Below are positions 54,571-63,700 of a stretch of 64,000 nucleotides of DNA, in pieces. Under the pieces are notes generated by a model, which saw nothing but the letters and a program-made list of their open reading frames with translations, had not been told where the DNA came from and did not search any database. Both the position numbers and the translations under genes were made by a program. Positions within the stretch are counted from its first letter, which is position 1, and every line of letters begins with the position of its first letter. The stretch spans positions 89,255-153,254 of the forward strand of contig NZ_SNYS01000006.1 of NCBI RefSeq assembly GCF_004363215.1, written 5' to 3'. Source of the stretch: Methanimicrococcus blatticola. GTDB lineage: Archaea > Halobacteriota > Methanosarcinia > Methanosarcinales > Methanosarcinaceae.

Positions 54571-55098
54571 ATGTCTGTTTCGCTTCCGCAGCCGTTCATT
54601 CGCCGGTACCTTCCCGACGACAAATACAGTATTTTGATGCTGGAAGCGGAGGCTTTTAACGAACACAATCCGTATGAATACATCAATTTCTATGAAGTCT
54701 TTCGTGACGGTTTTTTTGTCTGTGTTCTCGGCAGCGATGTTGTCGGCTTTATTGTCGGCTACGCGCTTTCGGAGTCGGAAGGTCACATCTTTTCGGTTGC
54801 CGTCAGCAAATATTACCGGAACCGCGGAATCGCCGAACTTTTAATCGATCACATGTGTACATATTTCCTGATCAAAGGCTTGCAAAAAGCGTCGCTTGAA
54901 GTTCGTGTCAGCAACAAGCCTGCCATCAATCTTTACACCAAACTCGGATTTATGACGGCGTGGGTGGAATCACAATATTATTCCGACGGCGAAGACGGTT
55001 ACGTGATGATGGCGAATTTGAATTCTTATTTCTTCAGAAAAGAGCAGATGAAAGTCTTCGGGGAAGCCGGAAAAAAAGAAGGAAAAGGCGTTAATTAA
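54571..55098 (+). CDS. rimI: GNAT N-acetyltransferase, RimI-like
   Basis: A 175-residue GNAT protein. IFSVAVSKYYRNRGIAELLIDHM holds the acetyl-CoA loop, and LEVRVSNKPAINLYTKLGFM the C-terminal motif of RimI/Ard1-type protein N-terminal acetyltransferases. The C-terminal ~20 residues are charged. It probably acetylates protein N-termini. Its stop lies in an AATTAAAA/TTTTAATT hairpin (55094-55112), shared with the convergent gene. Confidence 0.88.
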   Translation: MSVSLPQPFIRRYLPDDKYSILMLEAEAFNEHNPYEYINFYEVFRDGFFVCVLGSDVVGFIVGYALSESEGHIFSVAVSKYYRNRGIAELLIDHMCTYFLIKGLQKASLEVRVSNKPAINLYTKLGFMTAWVESQYYSDGEDGYVMMANLNSYFFRKEQMKVFGEAGKKEGKGVN

Positions 55099-55132
55099 AA
55101 TCGTTTTAATTATTTCGCCTGTTTAATTGTTT

Positions 55133-55678
55133 TTACTTCGGGTTATTTCTGAGAGCTTTAATTTCACTTTCTAAAACGGTTATTCTTTTTTCAGCTTCTT
55201 CGAGTTTTCTTTCCGTTTTTTCAAGTTTTCCTTCCATTTCATTTTCGACCGCGTAAGATCCATTCGCTTTCGGGCGAAGTGCGAAGTAAACGGCGGCGAA
55301 TGAAATCAAAAGCAATATCATTGAAATTAAAATCATTAATAAATCACTGATGGTGAGCGTTTGCCCGGTGAAGTTGGTTAAATCAAATACCAACAATTCA
55401 GATGTTACCATCAAAACACCGCCCACAAACGGAATGTAGCCGATGTTTAATACGCGGCGGACTTTCAAATCTGAAACGGCGTGCGTCAAATAAATCAGCA
55501 GACTTCCGACACATATCATACCCAAGCCGAGACCGATAATTGCTTTCATCGAAGCCAATCCTTGAATGGCCCCGGATTCGAATAAGATCAAATACAATAT
55601 CACAAAAACGGCAATATCTGCGATTGCAAAAAATACAAAACCGGGGAAATTAAATCTTTTATTTTTTTGAGTTGTCAT
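55133..55678 (-). CDS. Four-helix membrane protein with C-terminal coiled coil, unknown
   Basis: A 181-residue protein. Four membrane helices (about 13-33, 43-64, 74-97, 107-132) are followed by a charged coiled coil (EGKLEKTERKLEEAEKRITVLESEI). I do not recognise the family. The C-terminal coil should be cytosolic and may mediate self-association. It is convergent with the RimI-like gene. Confidence 0.7.
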   Translation of the reverse strand: MTTQKNKRFNFPGFVFFAIADIAVFVILYLILFESGAIQGLASMKAIIGLGLGMICVGSLLIYLTHAVSDLKVRRVLNIGYIPFVGGVLMVTSELLVFDLTNFTGQTLTISDLLMILISMILLLISFAAVYFALRPKANGSYAVENEMEGKLEKTERKLEEAEKRITVLESEIKALRNNPK

Positions 55679-55879
55679 AAATCACACCTGTTTAGTGCCA
55701 AACAATTTCGTGATGATCGTTATAGTATAAATATAATATCACAAACATAATCTACATCTACAATCTGAATTTATTCGTTTCTCAAATACGAACCGTTTGC
55801 CCGGGAAAATTCAAATCATTTTATTTACTTGCGTTTTGTATCATTTTTATAAATTTTATGATTAAATGGCTGTGATTAA

Positions 55880-56440
55880 ATGAATCAGAATGACTCAACG
55901 TCTCCCCTCCCGCCCGAATCAGAACTTTCGGATTTTTACAACAAAGCGCTTTTTTACGCCGCCGCCGCCCATGACGGTCAACTCTACGCCGGCTTGCCTT
56001 ACGTCATTCACGTTTGCATGGTCGCCGCTGAAGTAATGGAAGCCGACAAAAACGAACCGCTGTCAAACATCAAAGACGCCGTTCAAATCGCGCTTCTCCA
56101 CGATGTTTTAGAAGACACGCCGATCACAGAAGATGAAATGCTTCAAAATTTCGAGCCCGCCGTCGTTAACGGCGTCAATTTATTAACGAAAAGAAAAGGT
56201 CAGCCCCTTGAAGATTATCTTTTAGGAATCAAAAACGGCGGTTCGGATGTTTCCGTCATAAAAATGTGCGACCGGATTGTTAATCTTCAAAAACCGCCGG
56301 CGCATTGGGGAAGCGAGAAGATTTTGGAATATTATGAAGAGTCGATTTTGATTTTGGAGATTCTTGGTTGGAGTTCTGAGTATGTTTCTAAAAGATTGAA
56401 GGGGAAAATTGAGTTGTATGAAAGGATGTTTATGAAATAA
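55880..56440 (+). CDS. HD-domain phosphohydrolase, SpoT/MESH1-like
   Basis: A 186-residue stand-alone HD hydrolase. His31, His44 (PYVIHVCMVA), His74-Asp75 (ALLHDVLEDTP) and Asp in MCDRIVNL match the Mn-binding set of the (p)ppGpp hydrolase half of RelA/SpoT and of MESH1, though no synthetase domain is present. It may hydrolyse alarmones or NADPH-like nucleotides. The TATA-like TTTATAAATTTTA (55845-55857) about 25 bp before the ATG suggests a leaderless message. Confidence 0.85.
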   Translation: MNQNDSTSPLPPESELSDFYNKALFYAAAAHDGQLYAGLPYVIHVCMVAAEVMEADKNEPLSNIKDAVQIALLHDVLEDTPITEDEMLQNFEPAVVNGVNLLTKRKGQPLEDYLLGIKNGGSDVSVIKMCDRIVNLQKPPAHWGSEKILEYYEESILILEILGWSSEYVSKRLKGKIELYERMFMK

Positions 56441-57001
56441 TTAGAACGAATCTAAACATTCATATGTTTCATCCATCAATTTATTGTGTTTTTCTTGAAT
56501 TTCTTTTGTTTTGCCTTTAAAATAATTTAAATGTTCAATTGCGTTTTCAAATGAATCGTCTTGAACAATTATTTCATTTATTTTTTCAATTCGTTTTTGT
56601 TCATCTGCATTAACTATATAACGATTTAAATAAACATTTTTGAACAATTCCCTCTTTTCCTTTTCTTCAATTTTTCCATATATTATCATATCAAGGGGTT
56701 CGTAGATTTTTTGAATTTGATTTACCAAAATTTCCAATTTTTTAAGATTCAATTCAACATTTTGCTTATACAATGAAGTCAAATTGTGTTTTTCAGAATA
56801 AAACAACATCATGAGCGCTACAAGGTATGCAAAACAAGCAATTGAAAAAGTTGATATGTCTGCTGTTATTTGCAAAAGCGGGGCAAAGAGATAAAGAAAC
56901 ACGATCGTAAATACAAGGAAAAGAAAAAACAATGTAATCATTGAAATCCAAAAATTTCGCCTGATCCGATTTTTGTATACTTTTGATAGTTTGTTTGTCA
57001 T
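56441..57001 (-). CDS. Two-helix membrane protein with C-terminal helical domain, unknown
   Basis: A 186-residue protein. Two adjacent helices (about 18-42 and 46-68) are followed by ~115 residues of charged helix with LKKLEILVNQIQKIYEPLDMIIYGKIEEKEKR. It is more AT-rich than its neighbours, and the two convergent stops at 56440/56441 abut. The ATG at 57001 is chosen after AGTGGTAT. I do not recognise the family. The composition suggests later acquisition, but this is weak. Confidence 0.65.
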   Translation of the reverse strand: MTNKLSKVYKNRIRRNFWISMITLFFLFLVFTIVFLYLFAPLLQITADISTFSIACFAYLVALMMLFYSEKHNLTSLYKQNVELNLKKLEILVNQIQKIYEPLDMIIYGKIEEKEKRELFKNVYLNRYIVNADEQKRIEKINEIIVQDDSFENAIEHLNYFKGKTKEIQEKHNKLMDETYECLDSF

Positions 57002-57008
57002 GTATACC

Positions 57009-57048
57009 ACTAAAAAATAAAAAAGAGACAAGTAAAAAATTACTTGTC
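57009..57048 (-). terminator. porB terminator including the stop codon
   Basis: On the minus strand GACAAGTAA pairs with TTACTTGTC (57027-57048) and a long T-run follows. TAA is part of the stem. Confidence 0.8.
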
Positions 57049-57933
57049 AAGACCGTATTTTGCAATATTCTTATCGGCAAGCTGCTGAATCTTTTCGATT
57101 TCCTTGTCGCCGCCTTCCATCTTGAAAAGATGTTTGAAACGGGATTGTGCTTTCAAGTATTCTTCGACGGGTTTGGGGTCTTTGATTTTCTTGACAGCGG
57201 TGATTTCGCCGTTTTCAATTTCGTAAAGCGGCCAGAGGCAGCAGTCGACAGCCAGTTTTGCCATTTCAATCGTCTTGGACGAATCGAATCCCCAACCGGT
57301 CGGGCAGGGCGCATGCGCGTGAATGTAAGTCGAGCCGACAGTGTCAACCGCCTTTTTGACTTTCTTCATCATATCGTTTGCGTAGCCGATGGACGTGGTT
57401 GCCACATACGGAGAACCGTGGGCGACCATGATGGCCGGCATGTCTTTCTTGTTCGTGTTGTTGCCGTAAGATTTGCTTCCGGCAGGACTTGTCGTCGTTG
57501 AAGCACCAAACGGTGTGCCGCTGCTGCGCTGAACACCCGTGTTCATGTAAGCTTCATTGTCGATACAAACGTAAGTAATATCGTGGTTGCGTTCAAACGC
57601 GCCGGACAAAGCACCGATGCCGATGTCCATTGTCGAGCCGTCGCCACCCATGCCGATTACTTTCGTGTTGCCTTTGCGTCCCATCGCAATGAGAGCCGCT
57701 TCAACACCGGACGCGACAGCACCGCCGTTTTCAAACAATGAGTGAATCCACGGCACGTTCCAAGCAGATCTCGGAAACGGTGTTGTCATAACTTCCAGAC
57801 ATCCTGTCGGGTTTACGACAATACAGTCGGGGCCGGCAGCCATCAAAACGTATTTGGCAGCCAAAGCGTCACAGCAACCGGCACAGCCGTTGTGGCCGGC
57901 GGTCAATAAGTTGAAAGGTTGATTATCGCTCAC
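57040..57933 (-). CDS. porB: Pyruvate:ferredoxin oxidoreductase subunit beta
   Basis: A 297-residue thiamine-pyrophosphate subunit. HNGCAGCCDALAAKYVLMA, GCLEVMTTPFPRSAW, GMGGDGSTMDIGIGALSGAFERNHDITYVCIDNEAYMNTGVQRS and PCPTGW carry the cluster cysteines and the GDG...N TPP motif. GTG start, with GGAGGACTTGCT upstream and GTGA overlapping the porA stop. Por links pyruvate and acetyl-CoA with reduced ferredoxin in carbon assimilation. Confidence 0.96.
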   Translation of the reverse strand: MSDNQPFNLLTAGHNGCAGCCDALAAKYVLMAAGPDCIVVNPTGCLEVMTTPFPRSAWNVPWIHSLFENGGAVASGVEAALIAMGRKGNTKVIGMGGDGSTMDIGIGALSGAFERNHDITYVCIDNEAYMNTGVQRSSGTPFGASTTTSPAGSKSYGNNTNKKDMPAIMVAHGSPYVATTSIGYANDMMKKVKKAVDTVGSTYIHAHAPCPTGWGFDSSKTIEMAKLAVDCCLWPLYEIENGEITAVKKIKDPKPVEEYLKAQSRFKHLFKMEGGDKEIEKIQQLADKNIAKYGLDK

Positions 57934-59144
57934 AGCAAGTCCTCCTTCACTTCGTTGAACTGAGATTCAACGTCAATCTTTCCTGTTTCCGCAACTTTCT
58001 TCGTTGCTTCAATAATTTCTTTGATATGGCTCGTGCGAATGTCGCGGCCACCGTGACCGACCATGTAGCTGGTCATCGGAATTCTTGTCGGCGTGTTGTA
58101 AAGACCCGCTTTGATTTCCGTAAACAAAGCACCTTCATTTCTGCCGATTGAAATATCCTTTTCAATCACAACAATCGCTTTCGCATTCTTCAAAGCGTTG
58201 TTAATCGCTTCTGTCGGGAACGGTCTGAAAGAACGAACCTTTAAAACACCGATCTTCTCACCGTTTGCACGGTATTCGTCAACGACATCTTTAATCGTTC
58301 CGAGAATCGAGCCGAATGAAACGACAACGACTTCAGCGTCATCCAATTCATAACCCTCAATCAAGCCGCCGTAATATCTTCCGGTCACTTTCTTGAAATC
58401 ATCAGCTGCTTTCTCAATAACGGAAAGCGCATTCTTCATGGCCTGTTCCTGCATGTAGCGGAATTCCGTGTAAACGGATGGGTCGCCGAGTGTACCGAAT
58501 GACATCGGGTTTTTCGGGTCCAAATAATGGTCCGGCTTAAACGGCGGTAAATATTCGTCCGCTTCTTTCTGATCCATCAGAACAACCGGTTCGTAAACGT
58601 GAGAAAGCACGAAACCGTCCATGCAAACCATGATCGGCAAAAGAACATTCTTGTCTTCGCAAATCTTGAAAGCCTGAAGAACCATGTCGGCCGCTTCCTG
58701 TGTGTCTTCAGCGTAGAGCTGAATCCAACCGGAATCTCTCTGCGCAATCGAGTCCTGCTGGTCGTTCCAGATGTTAATCGGTGCGCCGACTGCACGGTTG
58801 ACGACTGTCATCACAATCGGAAGTCTCATGCCGGATGCGTTGAACAATGCTTCGTGCATCAAAAAGAGACCCTGTGACGTTGTTGCCGAATAAGTTCTGG
58901 CACCGGTTGCGGAAGCACCAATCAAAGCGGAAATGGCTGAAAATTCAGATTCCACGTTAATGTATTCACAGTTCGGGATGTCGCCGTCTGCCATAAATTG
59001 GGAGAGGTCTTCCACGATGTGTGTCTGAGGTGTAATCGGATAAGCGGAAATGACTTGCGGGCGGGCAACTTTTGCGGCGTGCGCAACAGCGTAAGAGCCT
59101 TCCACGACAACCATCTTTGATTTATCGTTCGGGTTGACTGCCAT
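57930..59144 (-). CDS. porA: Pyruvate:ferredoxin oxidoreductase subunit alpha
   Basis: A 404-residue subunit. VEGSYAVAHAAKVARPQVISAYPITPQTHIVEDLSQFM and ESEFSAISALIGASATGARTYSATTSQGLFLMHEA are the conserved PorA segments that shape the substrate site. GGAGG before the ATG at 59144 sets the start, which overlaps the porD stop by one base (TAATG). It is third in porG-porD-porA-porB. Confidence 0.96.
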   Translation of the reverse strand: MAVNPNDKSKMVVVEGSYAVAHAAKVARPQVISAYPITPQTHIVEDLSQFMADGDIPNCEYINVESEFSAISALIGASATGARTYSATTSQGLFLMHEALFNASGMRLPIVMTVVNRAVGAPINIWNDQQDSIAQRDSGWIQLYAEDTQEAADMVLQAFKICEDKNVLLPIMVCMDGFVLSHVYEPVVLMDQKEADEYLPPFKPDHYLDPKNPMSFGTLGDPSVYTEFRYMQEQAMKNALSVIEKAADDFKKVTGRYYGGLIEGYELDDAEVVVVSFGSILGTIKDVVDEYRANGEKIGVLKVRSFRPFPTEAINNALKNAKAIVVIEKDISIGRNEGALFTEIKAGLYNTPTRIPMTSYMVGHGGRDIRTSHIKEIIEATKKVAETGKIDVESQFNEVKEDLL

Positions 59145-59425
59145 TATTTTTCCTCCAAAGTCATTGTAATCACATCTTTCGGGCATTCGTTTGCGCAAAT
59201 GCCGCATCCTTTACAATAATCGTAATTGGCTTTGTACAAGCACTTTCCTTTGTCGTTTGCGGTTGTCGTATCCGGATAAATGCACATGTCCGGGCAGGCG
59301 ATTTCACAAATCGCACAGCGGATGCATTTTTCGTAATTGAAAACCGGCATGAATGTTCTCCAGCCGCCTGTTTTGTTTTCCATGGCTGTTCCGGGTTCGC
59401 AGATTGCACCGATTGTTACTTTCAT
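59144..59425 (-). CDS. porD: Pyruvate:ferredoxin oxidoreductase subunit delta (ferredoxin)
   Basis: A 93-residue 2[4Fe-4S] ferredoxin subunit. [15 protein letters not shown] and [14 protein letters not shown] give eight cluster cysteines. It passes electrons from the TPP site to ferredoxin. The start overlaps the porG stop by 4 bp (ATGA). Confidence 0.96.
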   Translation of the reverse strand: MKVTIGAICEPGTAMENKTGGWRTFMPVFNYEKCIRCAICEIACPDMCIYPDTTTANDKGKCLYKANYDYCKGCGICANECPKDVITMTLEEK

Positions 59426-59976
59426 GCGTTCATCACCCCTTTCACAAAATCATAAGCGATACGGATCGCTTCAGCATTCTTTTCACCGACTTTTCCGGCA
59501 AATCTTTCTTTCACGGCTTCCTGAATCGATTCAACAGCCACCTCACCTGTGGCAGCGGCAAACGCGCCGAGCAAAATCGTGTTTACGATCGGAACGCCGA
59601 TGACATCCATCGCGATTTTGGTTGCGTCAACAGTCATGATTTTGGCTTTGGTGTCCAAATTCTTGAAAGCGTCGGCGGATTCTTTTGTGTTGATGATTAA
59701 AGCGCCGGTTTCTTTGAGGCCGCCGGTAACGTTGACGACATCAAGGAGGGTCGGGTCTTGGACAATAACGTAGTCCGGTTCATAAATTTGACTTCTGACA
59801 CGAATCGGCGCATCGTCGAGGCGCATAAAGGCCTGGACCGGCGCACCGCGTCTTTCCACACCGAAAGCCGGGAAGGCCTGGCTGAACTTGCCGTCTGTGA
59901 AAGCGGCAATGGAAAGAAGTTCGGCGGCTGTGACGGAACCCTGTCCGCCGCGTCCGTGAATTCTGATTTCTTTCAT
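59422..59976 (-). CDS. porG: Pyruvate:ferredoxin oxidoreductase subunit gamma
   Basis: A 184-residue subunit and first gene of the operon. [46 protein letters not shown] and [16 protein letters not shown] are PorG motifs. GAGGTTACC upstream sets the ATG at 59976. An upstream start would add 27 residues of unrelated sequence. The order G-D-A-B is standard for archaea. Confidence 0.96.
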   Translation of the reverse strand: MKEIRIHGRGGQGSVTAAELLSIAAFTDGKFSQAFPAFGVERRGAPVQAFMRLDDAPIRVRSQIYEPDYVIVQDPTLLDVVNVTGGLKETGALIINTKESADAFKNLDTKAKIMTVDATKIAMDVIGVPIVNTILLGAFAAATGEVAVESIQEAVKERFAGKVGEKNAEAIRIAYDFVKGVMNA

Positions 59977-60704
59977 AGTGGTAACCTCTAAAGTGATTAA
60001 ATCAGGCAGATTTTGGTTTAAGATAGATAAACGAAAAAGTCGACGACCCAAGGTCAACCGCCAATTCCGTATTTAATTTTAGTTTAATGCAAAAATGAGC
60101 AAGCGGTGAGGGATTAATTTACATAAAAGGAAGATAAGAATTCAAGCCACAAACGCGGTTATTTCCGGTCAAGCCTGATCCGAAATCCCTGTACACATAA
60201 CTCCGTTTTTCCCTCTCTTGATCGCATTTCTGCAATTATTTTCAGATACCTTTTTCGATATTTTTGATATCTAATAATAATGACAAATGCCTAAATTCTA
60301 TATTTTCTTATTAAGCTTTTGGTAAAGTTAACATTCAAATTACAAATAGAAGGTTTACATTAACTGTTGAAATCCTTTTATTCTGCCATTTCACTCATTT
60401 TTCGAAATCAAGAGACGCCTCAATCCAATCCGCTTGGTTCTCTTAAATCTTAATTTTATATTTTTAAATTGAAACGATATATATTCTTATTTGGAATCAA
60501 TTATTATTTTAAGAACTATTTATTATCAAATATTTCTCTATTATGTGTTTTCTTATTCTATTTAACTGCCCGTTTCTTTTTTTACTGTTTCGCCCTATCA
60601 TTATTTTTCGAAAAGAATTATATATCTTTAAACTTTTATTATTCTACACATTCTATACAGTATATATAATACATAACAAAACAGAATTAGGGGTTGAATT
60701 AAAA
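59977..60704. promoter_or_regulatory. Divergent spacer between por and the giant surface-protein gene
   Basis: A ~730-bp AT-rich region with no credible gene. It holds a small GATAT/ATATC hairpin near 60259-60275, a TATA-like AGTATATATAATA (60658-60670) about 25-30 bp before the probable start site of the surface-protein message, and GGGGTTG (about 60690-60696) as its ribosome-binding site. A GGTTTACA half-site like that at 16189 occurs near 60352. A 66-residue Phe/Tyr-rich frame at 60469-60669 looks accidental. Confidence 0.45.
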
Positions 60705-63700
60705 ATGGCGATGACTGTAAAGTCTCTTTGGAAGAATTTTTTTGTATTTATTTTAATCATTTGTATTGTTTCAGGATTCATGGGAATTGCAGGAGCTGCA
60801 ATAGTTGATCCAAATGCCAGACCTGTTGAAGTTATTTTAGGTCATTACTATAATGATGATGATGGTAATGGTTATGTTTTAGATGACTCTGATGATTCGT
60901 ATTCATATCGGTCACGGGAAGTCTCTCCGGGCAGCAAGCCTATTCCGGATTGGACATGGACAAAAAAAGGAACGTATGAAGTTGTTGGAATGGAAATCAC
61001 TGATTTGACTCTAAAACATGTTTCAAATTATTGGCTTTACAATACGACAACAAATCAGTATGATCTCTACGATTTTAATGTATCTTATGGTAAGGCTATT
61101 AGTGTATATGGTGATAATTATCTTCATCCTGATTATTATCCACCATCAGAGATTAACGGCGTTCCTGTAAACGGGGATACATCTTTTTATATCGAACCGG
61201 ATTACGCCAACCCGACAAATTATACTTTTAATTTCTATTATGGCGGACCGACAGAGTCCGGTTATATTACAACCCCTTTTTCAGCTTCTTATGTTTTCGT
61301 CAATATCGGCGATGTTTATGAATTCGAAAAATATCACACTTATCAAATGAAGATTAAGTACGATTTAATTGAGAATCCCGGTCCGTATTCCTATCTTCAC
61401 GTCATTCACAATTATGATGGAATTAGAGTTTCCAGTTTTTACGATTATGATGATATCAGTGATTGTGCTGAATTTAACAGTGACCGTATATCTGCAGGCA
61501 ATTATAATTTGACAAACAAAATAAATTCAACTTACATGAATCACGAATATATTTATGATTCAATGACATTGCATTATGAAACCGCGGAAACCGGTCTCGG
61601 TTACAATTTTTATGATTCTCTTCATACTCCCTCATATATTAACTCTCGTCATCCGGAGACATTCGTTATTGGGGATGTATTTAATGCTTCTTTATATGCT
61701 AATCAATCTTATTTTAATGAAACCGGAATCCCTACTTCTGATACTGTTCATCAGAAATTTAGTGCCGAAGGTCTTGAACTAACTGAAACATCTAATTCTG
61801 ATAATCCGTTTTACAGATTAATCAAAGATAACTCGTGGTTGTATTTTGTTTACAGCTTGACTTCTCCATTCATCGGCGGGCCTGTCACTTATTTCCAAAA
61901 TAATTCGGTCAATCTCGAAAACAATTTGGCATATGATGCTGATTACATCTATGAATTCGAAGAAGGTCTTCATTACGTTGTTGTTATTAATTACAAATAC
62001 GGTTTCCCCGTTACTCACCATTATATGGATGGCTTGACCGAAGAAGAATCCTTCACGGAAGGCAAAACTGTAACTTATGATGTCTCTACGGATTTGTATG
62101 ACTGGAAACGAGATAAAACCGGTTATGAATTGGTTCGCATAGAAGTCATTGAATCAAAAAGCTGGTTAAATGTCAGAGACTATTTCCAGGGGTATTTTGA
62201 TCAATTCGGCAATCCTAATGTTATTTCATTCCGCAACTATACTGTTCGAGAAGGCGTTACTTATCCTGTATCCAATTTCGTGTTGCCCGATTACTATTTA
62301 GACTCATTCAGTTTTAATGATTCTGATACCCCTTGGGAAGATTATGATAGATTGAGCAGGTATGAGGTCAATTCTACTACTATGGTTATGGAATCCGGAA
62401 AAAATGTCTTAAATTTCTTCTATAGCTACGGTTCTATTGCGGCTTCTATACAAACACTCGTTTCCGGTAACGGGGATAATATCCGAACAATTTGGGATGA
62501 TGAAGCACCTTTTACACCCGTAAACACATTGGGCAACGATTTGACTTCTTCAAATTATATATTTAGTGAAGGAAAGATGTATGAAGTCCACTATTATTAT
62601 ATGAAAGGTAATCCGCAGACCTATACACTTACCTATGATGCAAATGGGGGAACCGGGTCTGTTCCTGTTGACACTCTTGGTTATCCGTACGGCTCTTATG
62701 CCACAGCTCTTTTCCCGAATGACTTATCAAAAACAGGATATGAATTTATTTGCTGGAATGATAATCCTGACGGCACGGGTCAATCTTATTATCCGGGTTT
62801 CAGTTCTTTCAATCAAATTTATATGGACGGGGATAAAACAGTATATGCTATCTGGAGCGGTCCTCTTGATATCCCTTTAAAACATGTTTACAATTTTAAT
62901 TCTGGTTCGGAGATATGGTATGATACTGTCGAAGAAACAAAATCCGTAACAACGCATGTCAATACATTTTTGAACGGTTGGTATGTTCCAGATTATAATA
63001 ATACAAATTTCAATATTGAAAAAATAGTTATTGAAGAACGCAAAGGGGTTTCTATAACAACGACCGTTATTTCGGGTTATGATAATATCTATTACAATAA
63101 TCCCTTTTACATGTTCAAAAACGGGTATGATTATAACGTAACTATTTATTATGCTTGCAATACCGATCTTTACTACAAGGTTCTTTATTATCCGAATGAG
63201 GCCGACAGCGGTACCGTTCCTGTTGATTCGTCTAATCCTTATGTTTATAATGCCCTTGTTATGGTTTTAGATAATCAAGGTGCTTCCGGTAATGGCGTGA
63301 ATATTTTAGAAAAAGAAAATTACATTTTTGCCGGGTGGAATACAAAAGCGGATGGTTCCGGAACGACTTACATGCCGGGAAATCAATTCCATTTAATTGA
63401 TACGATTATGGGTGATCCGAATGATTGGAATTGGTCAACCATTGATTTGTATGCACAGTGGGTGTCTTTGTCACCGACTGTCACTTTCAACGCCATGGGC
63501 GGAACTTTCGATGATAATGCAATAATTACAACAACGCCCTCAGGAAGTCTGACTTATGTACGTGATCAGACTGATTCTTCTAATAATGAATTGTTAATTG
63601 TCTCTAATGTCCAGTCAAATTCTTTAATTACAGAGCCAACTCCTGCAACGGCAAAAACTGATTCTGTTATTGAAGGTTGGTATACAACATCAACTTACGA

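Noticed and set aside
60469..60669. 66-codon Phe/Tyr-rich frame upstream of the surface-protein gene
   Set aside because: AT-rich composition explains it, and the promoter of the next gene overlaps its end.
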